Positions 58,155-64,000 of a DNA stretch of 64,000 bases are shown one piece after another. The stretch comes from Rhinopithecus roxellana (taxonomy: Eukaryota > Chordata > Mammalia > Primates > Cercopithecidae): assembly GCF_007565055.1 (NCBI RefSeq), contig NC_044557.1, positions 82,285,019 through 82,349,018 on the forward strand, given 5' to 3'. Numbering within the stretch: position 1 is the stretch's first letter; each line of letters starts with the position of its first letter. A model generated the notes under the pieces. That model saw only the letters and a list, made by a program, of their open reading frames with translations. It made no database searches and had not been told where the DNA came from. The translations under genes and the position numbers were made by a program.

Positions 58155-58500
58155 TCAGGAGAGTGCTCTGACATTTTCTAAACATTATTATCCCCCTCAA
58201 CAGAAGAAAACAGTGAGGCTAAGAAAGATTTGTTGAAGACTTGTCTTGTGTCAGGTGAAGTAAATACTGGCCAGGATTTAGCTCAACCCCATTGTACAGA
58301 TGAGAAAACTAAAGCTCCAGGAACCTGACCACATTTACACAGCAACATAGTGGTAGGTTCGGAATTCTCACTCAGATCTATTTACCTGGCTCCAGAAGAT
58401 TGCAGATGGGGCAGTGAACAAATACGATAATTTGTTTCAGAAACTAGGTTTTTTGACTTCCAAGTTAGTGCTCTTTCTGAGGAGTACACCACCTTTCTTA
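58155..58500 (-). mobile_element. MIR SINE, one or two antisense fragments
   Basis: 'ccattgtacagatgagaaaa' and 'ctaaagctccaggaacctga' give the core. A similar but weaker core lies at 58180-58230, so two MIRs may adjoin. Confidence 0.6.
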
Positions 58501-59550
58501 TTTAAACCATAATGTTGAACAAAGCATTTCCACGAGAGCAATGTCCTTTTTTCTCTTTACATCTGGGAGGTAGGCAGGAGGCGGGTGATATTCCCTACTC
58601 AACAGCTAAAGGGACCAAGGCTCTGATGATAAACTTAGCCCAGTCAGGATGTCATTCTAAACCCAGCAGGGCTGGGAGCCCTGCAGGCACTTTGCTTTTG
58701 CTTTCTGTAGTCATCTTCCCCCCAATTCAGCCAGTCCTGGAAACCAGGGCCAGGCTGGCTGTGTTTGAGTGAGCTCATCTCTCCTCGTTTTTCAGCTTCA
58801 ATTCCTCATGACTGTTTTACATTCTGAGCCTTTGCTCTTATTTTCAGTCTTTCATAAAGAAAAGTTGTTACATTAGAATTGAGTGACTGTCTGCCTCGTT
58901 CCTCATCTCAAATTGTATTTTTACATTATCAAGTAAATTAAAAGCCATACATTACAGAAACTCATTTAAAATTCTGTTTGGCGCACATTTGCAGAACTTT
59001 TGCTGATTCAATGAATGCCCCACTTACCAATCATGTGTAAATCAGCGTTTTGCTGTGGGGAATACTTTAGGGCCAGCTGAACTGACAGTGTCCAGTTGAT
59101 ACTTTCTCAAGTTTCAGGTTCTCTCTAGCCCTCCTCACCTGATCCTGGGAACAAGGAGGGAGCTAAGCCCAGGAAGGCAATGTGACTTTTGGGGCATGTG
59201 CCCACGACTTTACACCTCAAGAAGAAGGGGGAAATGACCCATCCTCGGTAGTGGCAACATCTCTGGCAGAATCACCACTAGTATAGTAATAGCCAATAGC
59301 CAGAACTGGCTTGCGGGGCACACTACCTGTGCAGTTATAAAAGGCACAGTGTTGAAAGAGTCCCGTGCTTGGTTTAGTTATCTGCTATTGCCAAATGAAA
59401 TTCTTGATCGTTTTTTAGCAAAAGTCTCTCATTTTCATTTCTGCAGTACACATTACACAGTCGATTTTGTTGACAGCTGTCATTTAGTGAACACTTTTCT
59501 CCAAGTTAGACCTTGAGCTTCTCTTGCATCATCTAATTTAATATTTACAG
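58501..59550. other. Unannotated stretch
   Basis: No element recognised. Confidence 0.3.
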
Positions 59551-59554
59551 TATT

Positions 59555-59720
59555 CAGTTATTCAACAAATATTGAGCCACTCATTAGGTACCCGGCACTG
59601 TGCAAAGCCCCAGGGATGCTAGAAGAAATAAGACAGGCATGGTCTCTGCCTTCATGGAACTTACATTCAAACAGTATAATCAAAAATAAATCAAAACTGT
59701 AATAACTCTTCTCAAGGAAA
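59555..59720 (-). mobile_element. L2 LINE 3' end, antisense
   Basis: 'gttattcaacaaatattgag', 'taggtacccggcactgtgca' and 'ctgccttcatggaacttaca' are clear reversed L2. Confidence 0.8.
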
Positions 59721-59804
59721 AAACAATAATGAAAGACCAAGGTAAATATATTAGAAAGGATTCATTTAAAATAAAGTGACAAGGAAGGGCATTTCTGAGA
59801 GCCT

Positions 59805-59950
59805 AAGAGGGAACAATTCTTGTACTCATTTTACAGATAAAGAAATTGAATCTCAGATAAGTCAGGTGACTTAGCCAAAGTCATAGAGCCAGACAATGGC
59901 AGTGGCAAGCTCTGAAATCAAGTCTTTCTGACCCAGGGGACAGTGTGTTA
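59805..59950 (-). mobile_element. MIR SINE
   Basis: 'acagataaagaaattgaatc', 'ggtgacttagccaaagtcat' and 'gctctgaaatcaagtctttc' in antisense order. Confidence 0.75.
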
Positions 59951-59954
59951 TAAC

Positions 59955-60075
59955 AAATCTTTTCAAACTTCAAATAATAGTAATCACTGGGGACTGTATT
60001 AAACTATAGATTCTGATTCTTGGATGGTGTTGATGCTGCTGGGCCCAGAACCCCACTCTGAGTAGAAGGCCCTAA
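59955..60075 (+). mobile_element. MER5A-like DNA transposon fragment
   Basis: 'aatagtaatcactggggact' and 'gattctgattcttggatggt' follow MER5A, with an internal deletion before 'gatgctgctgggcccagaac'. Confidence 0.6.
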
Positions 60076-60728
60076 CCCCCTGTGTTAGGGGACATGGTTG
60101 GGTGACTGCAGACGGAACTCCTGGGCACTAAGCCCTGGAAAGGTGGTTCTTGCCATCAGAATTGATGGGCAGTGCCAGAGGGGCAGAGTGGAAACTCAAG
60201 GGCTGTAACTCCTCAAGGATTTCATGAATCTGCAAAAATCCTGGGGGAAGGAATGAAAAAATCACCCTAACAGTTCTGACCAAGAACTTGGAGAAGGGCT
60301 CACCTACAAGAGGAGTTTTGTCCACCTCTACAGATCCAAAGGTCTAGGTATATCACCTTGAGTGCTAAGAAATGTTTCTTTCTTATGTCCAATTACAATC
60401 TCTCTTATTGTATCTTAAGCTCATTTTCTTTTGCAAATTTCTTTATGAAGAAAGAACACAAGCAGTTAGCATTTCCACATATTGAAGTTAGTTTCAAGTC
60501 ATCTCTTCTGTTTCTAAGTCCAAATCTAAATACCTCATTGCATTTTATTTTTGTCTTTATAGGAGTATGGGAGTCATTTTTAAAAATCTCTACAATAATC
60601 TTTTTTCTGATTCTTCTGCAGTTTTTATGAGCCAAATATGACATTATGAGATCTGACTAATTCATAGCAAAAATAACCACTTCCCAGTCCTCATAGAACA
60701 CACTTCTTTTTTCCCCACAATATATTAA
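60076..60728. other. Unannotated stretch
   Basis: No element recognised. Confidence 0.3.
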
Positions 60729-60729
60729 A

Positions 60730-60895
60730 CTTATGGTCAACTATGAATGCCAGGTCTCTTTCTACTGTTTATGTATATGTTGAGTCTCTGTTCTCTGTGT
60801 TTGTCTTTTTTGTTAAGTACTGAAACTATGGCGATTAACACAGTAGCTGCCGCATAGTAGATAATTAATAAATATCAGTGAAATAAACGCATAAA
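60730..60895 (+). mobile_element. L2 LINE 3' end
   Basis: 'tattaacacagtagctgccg'-like text at 60834 and 'catagtagataattaataaa' match the L2 tail; the upstream part is decayed. Confidence 0.5.
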
Positions 60896-61129
60896 CAGTC
60901 TTGAACTAGTTTTTGCTGAATTATAACTTGTTTTTAAAGTGTATTTCTGTGCTTAAATCATTAGGAACCTCCCTGAAGGGGGAAGTGACCTCACTTAGAG
61001 CAAAGACATGAGTGTAGAATTACCTGTAGGCATCTAATAAATATTTTCCATGAGTGATGGTTGACCGAAGAAAGAGCAGAGTCTGTAATTTTTGAGATGA
61101 CATAGAGAAAAGAAGGACTAAGAAAGACT

Positions 61130-61290
61130 ATAGGACTGGGAATCAACCAGCCAAGCTTCTAGCATTGGCCACACCCCAAACTGGCTGTGTGACCTTGAGG
61201 AATTCATTAGACTTCTCTGGGCTTCAAGTATCCTCGCCAAGATACGATGGGTGGAATGAGATGATCTCTAAGTTTCTCTTTAGCACTAAC
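61130..61290 (+). mobile_element. MIR SINE
   Basis: 'actggctgtgtgaccttgag', 'gacttctctgggcttcaagt' and 'gaatgagatgatctctaagt' in sense order. Confidence 0.7.
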
Positions 61291-62294
61291 AATCCATATG
61301 GATCCATATGAACACTTGTATCAGGGTTTAGAAAATAGAAACCAGTTGCCAAAAGACAAAAATTTGTTTAGAAATGCAAGTATCTGTCAGAGAGGATCCT
61401 TGGACAAAAACAGCTCTTGCTTTCTCCTTTGGAGTCATATTTTCCACTCTTGTGGCTTATTGCAATGGTCTTTAATGAATGCAGTTTTCTTTGTGACCCC
61501 TTTCTGTTTGCCATGCCTAGCTAGATTTGTGTGGTGCCTTATCACACCATTTGGCTCTGCATCTGCCCATGTTTGGTTGCAAAGTTCACAGTACTCCTCG
61601 TGGTGTGTTTGATCTGCCCTCGAAACTCCCATTGACTTTGTGTACTCATTGCCTGATAAGGCCCATTTAATCTGCACAACTATTCAACACAAAGATGGAT
61701 AATTAAACATTCTGTGGATTTCAGTCTCATTTTCCAAGATGTAAGGGTTTTCCTGGCAGCACTGTCTGCCTGAATCCCTCGGAGCTTCCTGAGAACTCTC
61801 CCTTCATAACCTACAGATAAATCACTCTTCTTCCCCCAGAAACATAGCCACTCTCTCTTTCCTAAGGGCATCTACTTCATTTGTACCTGGGCCATGGTTA
61901 GAATATTTCAGGTAATTTCAGCTCCAGGAAGGCAACACTGCAATATCAGTTGGCCTCCATTTACCTCTGTTCCTTCCTGCCTGCCCTCTACTGAGAGCCT
62001 GTTTTTGCCAGGAAATTTTGTTTTTGTTTCTTTCCAATCCAATACACAAGCTTCCCACAGGTACCTAATGTGCCATCTGCATTTTAGCAAATATTATCTC
62101 CTCATTCAGCCTAAATCAAGGGCTTTTCTTTTAGCATCTGGAATTTGTAGGTATGCTGCATGCATTGGCAGAGCTAACCATGAGTGGAAACAAAACAGCA
62201 TCTGTGAAATGGGATAATATATGGACAGAGGCCAAGGAACTTTGGAGTAAGCAAAAGAGAAAACTCCAGCTGTATTCAAGGGAAAATTAATCAA
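61291..62294. other. Unannotated stretch
   Basis: No repeat recognised. Open frames at 61298-61612 and 61894-62217 have no family signature. Confidence 0.35.
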
Positions 62295-62489
62295 AGCAAC
62301 ATGTGTTGTGTATTTTAGACCTACTATGTGCCTAGCAATGTGCTGAATGCTTTTAATAATGCCAACTACTCATCTCAATATCTCCATGTAGTATTAGTTT
62401 CAACTTAGAAGGAGTAAGGCTAGGAGAGAAAAAAAATAACTTTCTCAAAGTCAAGCAACTAATAAGTGGGTTCAAACCTAGACTTTCTT
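62295..62489 (-). mobile_element. MIR SINE, left part (split by L1)
   Basis: 'cctactatgtgcctagcaat' and 'gtcaagcaactaataagtgg' in antisense order. It resumes at 62988. Confidence 0.7.
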
Positions 62490-62987
62490 TTCATTAATTT
62501 GTGTAAATTTATGGGGTAGAACTGTAATTTTGTTACATGCATAGATTGCATAGTGGTGAAATCAGGGCTTTTAGGGTATCCATCACTCAAATAACATACA
62601 TCATAATCACTAAGTAATCTCTCATCATTCATCCCCCTCACATCCTCTCACCTTTCTGGATCTCTATTATCCATTCCACAGTCTATGCCCATGTGGACAT
62701 ATTATTTAGCTCTCATTTGTAAGTGAGCACATGCAGTAGTTGCTCTTCTGTGTCTGAGTGGTTTCACCTAAGACAATGACCTTCAGTTCCATCCATGTTG
62801 CTGCAAAAGACATGCTTTTAATTTTCTATGGCTGAATAGTATTCCATTGTGTATATGTAACACATATTCTTTATCCAGTCTTTCAGTGATGGGCACTTAA
62901 GTTGATTCCATATTTTTGCTATTGTCAGTAGTGTTGTGATCAACTTATGGGTGCAGGTATCTTTTTTATATAATGATTTATTTTCCT
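62490..62987 (-). mobile_element. L1MA-type LINE 3' end inserted in MIR
   Basis: Reversed L1 3' UTR and ORF2 end: 'gtatccatcactcaaataac', 'atggctgaatagtattccat', 'tgattccatatttttgctat'. The flanks 62471-62489 and 62988-63006 (start TTCAAACCTAG) form a 19-bp duplication with two differences, so the insertion edges are clear. Confidence 0.9.
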
Positions 62988-63035
62988 TTCAAACCTAGGC
63001 CTTCTTAACTTTAAAATTTATGTTCTTTCCCTTTT
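62988..63035 (-). mobile_element. MIR SINE, right part
   Basis: 'aacctaggccttcttaactt' continues the MIR toward its tRNA-like start. Confidence 0.6.
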
Positions 63036-63432
63036 TTATCAAACTGCTGTGAGAGGGAAGAGTAAATGTGAGGACAAGTGCAGGAGAGGAGAGGGAGATA
63101 CAGGAAAGGAAAGGATGTAGGTACATTCACAGCTGTCTCAAGTGGCACTCAGAATGTGTCATCAATGCCAGTGATCTGTCATCAATACCAGAAACTACAT
63201 ACACTTTACAATTTGGTTCCAGCACAACAAAAGTCAGTACACGTAACTCTCTTCTGAACCTTTCATCATCAGGCTTCTTATTGGGGAATTCTCCAAGTGT
63301 GCACAAGTGTCCACACATCCCCATGACCTATTTAGTAGTCAATGTTTGGGGTGCAGGCCACCCATTCTTAGTTTCTAGCCTTGCCCACCCATATATATGC
63401 ACTATGATCTCTGACTGTAAGCAAGCATGCTA
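63036..63432. other. Unannotated stretch
   Basis: The 121-codon sense frame at 63068-63433 has no recognisable domain. Confidence 0.35.
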
Positions 63433-63434
63433 AA

Positions 63435-63990
63435 AATGTAGTAGCCTACAACAATATCATCACTTTATTATTACCTCTCATGGTTCTGAGGGATAACTGG
63501 GCTCAGCTGGACGGTTCTTGCTCAAGGTCTCTCATGTGGCTCCAGGCAGACATTGGCCTATACTGAAGACATCTCAGGTGGTTGGTTCTGTCATTTAATG
63601 GCTCACTTGTGGCCTCTCCATGTGACTGGAGCTTTCTCACAGCACAAGGTTGGGTTCTAAGAGAAGCAGCTTGAGCGACCCTTGGGAAGCTGGGTCAAGT
63701 TTTAGGCCTTGGATGTCTCACAGCATCACTTTGCCACACCCATAGCTCTGTCTAGATTCAAGGGGAAGGAACATAGACCTCACTTCTTGATGAAAGGAGT
63801 GTCACTGTCACATAGTAAGAGGAGTGTGTGCAATGGATCTTATCATGACCATCTTAGAAACTATATTTTGCCAGAATCCTCCCATTTTATTTATCTCTCA
63901 TATGTGACATATACTCATCTTTTCTCCCAAGATCACCATATCCCATACCACTACAGCATCATCTCAAAGTCAGGATCTCAAGCACTAAGT
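63435..63990 (-). mobile_element. Ancient LTR-like (MLT/MER-type) repeat, antisense
   Basis: 'acctctcatggttctgaggg', 'ggctcacttgtggcctctcc', 'agattcaaggggaaggaaca' and 'gaccatcttagaaactatat' follow an old mammalian LTR in reverse. Name uncertain; it runs to the window edge. Confidence 0.5.
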
Positions 63991-64000
63991 AAGATACACT

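Noticed and set aside
1..64000. CRISPR array, operon, phage or bacterial system
   Set aside because: No regularly spaced direct repeats, no closely packed long genes and no ribosome binding sites; abundant Alu, L1, L2 and MIR copies show primate nuclear DNA.
1..64000. tRNA, snRNA or other structured RNA genes
   Set aside because: Only tRNA-like heads of MIRs and 7SL-related Alu sequence were seen; no free-standing RNA gene could be recognised by eye.

Overview
This window looks like ordinary primate nuclear DNA, intergenic or deep intronic, most likely from an Old World monkey. Three AluY copies (29963-30292, 46936-47228, 56864-57180) carry a right-monomer pattern, a GATCC(G/A)GCCACTG core followed by CCAGCCCGGGC, that I associate with cercopithecid AluY rather than human AluY. 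A HERV-W/HERV17-type solo LTR also places it in a catarrhine. There are no operons, ribosome binding sites, CRISPR arrays, phage genes or compact gene layout. No open reading frame reads as a functional gene. The longest are antisense Alu or decayed LINE sequence, or are no longer than chance predicts.

Layout. 1-7500: unrecognised DNA with a polypurine tract, then ancient L1M fragments, an AluJ, and an MLT1-like LTR split by an AluS. 7500-17800: scattered Alu, MIR and L2 copies, several ancient LTRs, and a well-formed ERV LTR at 12136-12617. 17835-19125: a three-level nest, with a MIR split by an AluS that is itself split by a HERV-W-type solo LTR with a 4-bp duplication. 19240-26960: L2, a long decayed L1M holding half a MADE1 element, an AluJ, several MIRs and a 1.2-kb antisense L1MA piece. 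28110-34640: an AluS, then a duplicated L2 segment split by a young AluY and an L1 3' end, a CA microsatellite inside L2, a MER5A, and a second L2 split by an AluS. 34800-42600: MIR, MER20, L2, an inverted and deleted Alu, an L1M split by an AluS, an LTR and a Tigger end. 42600-49750: a repeat-poor stretch, then a cluster of Alus in alternating orientation around a split MIR. 49750-64000: mainly L2 and MIR, one AluY, a MER5A, an L1MA inserted in a MIR, and an LTR-like end.

These parts do not form a gene system. What can be read is an insertion history: MIR and L2 first, then DNA transposons, L1M and MaLR LTRs, then AluJ and AluS, then the HERV-W-type LTR and AluY. Family names come from memory of consensus sequences without a database search, so subfamily calls and the edges of old repeats are approximate. 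I found no convincing exon, promoter of a host gene, CpG island or RNA gene, and no evidence of a previously undescribed system.
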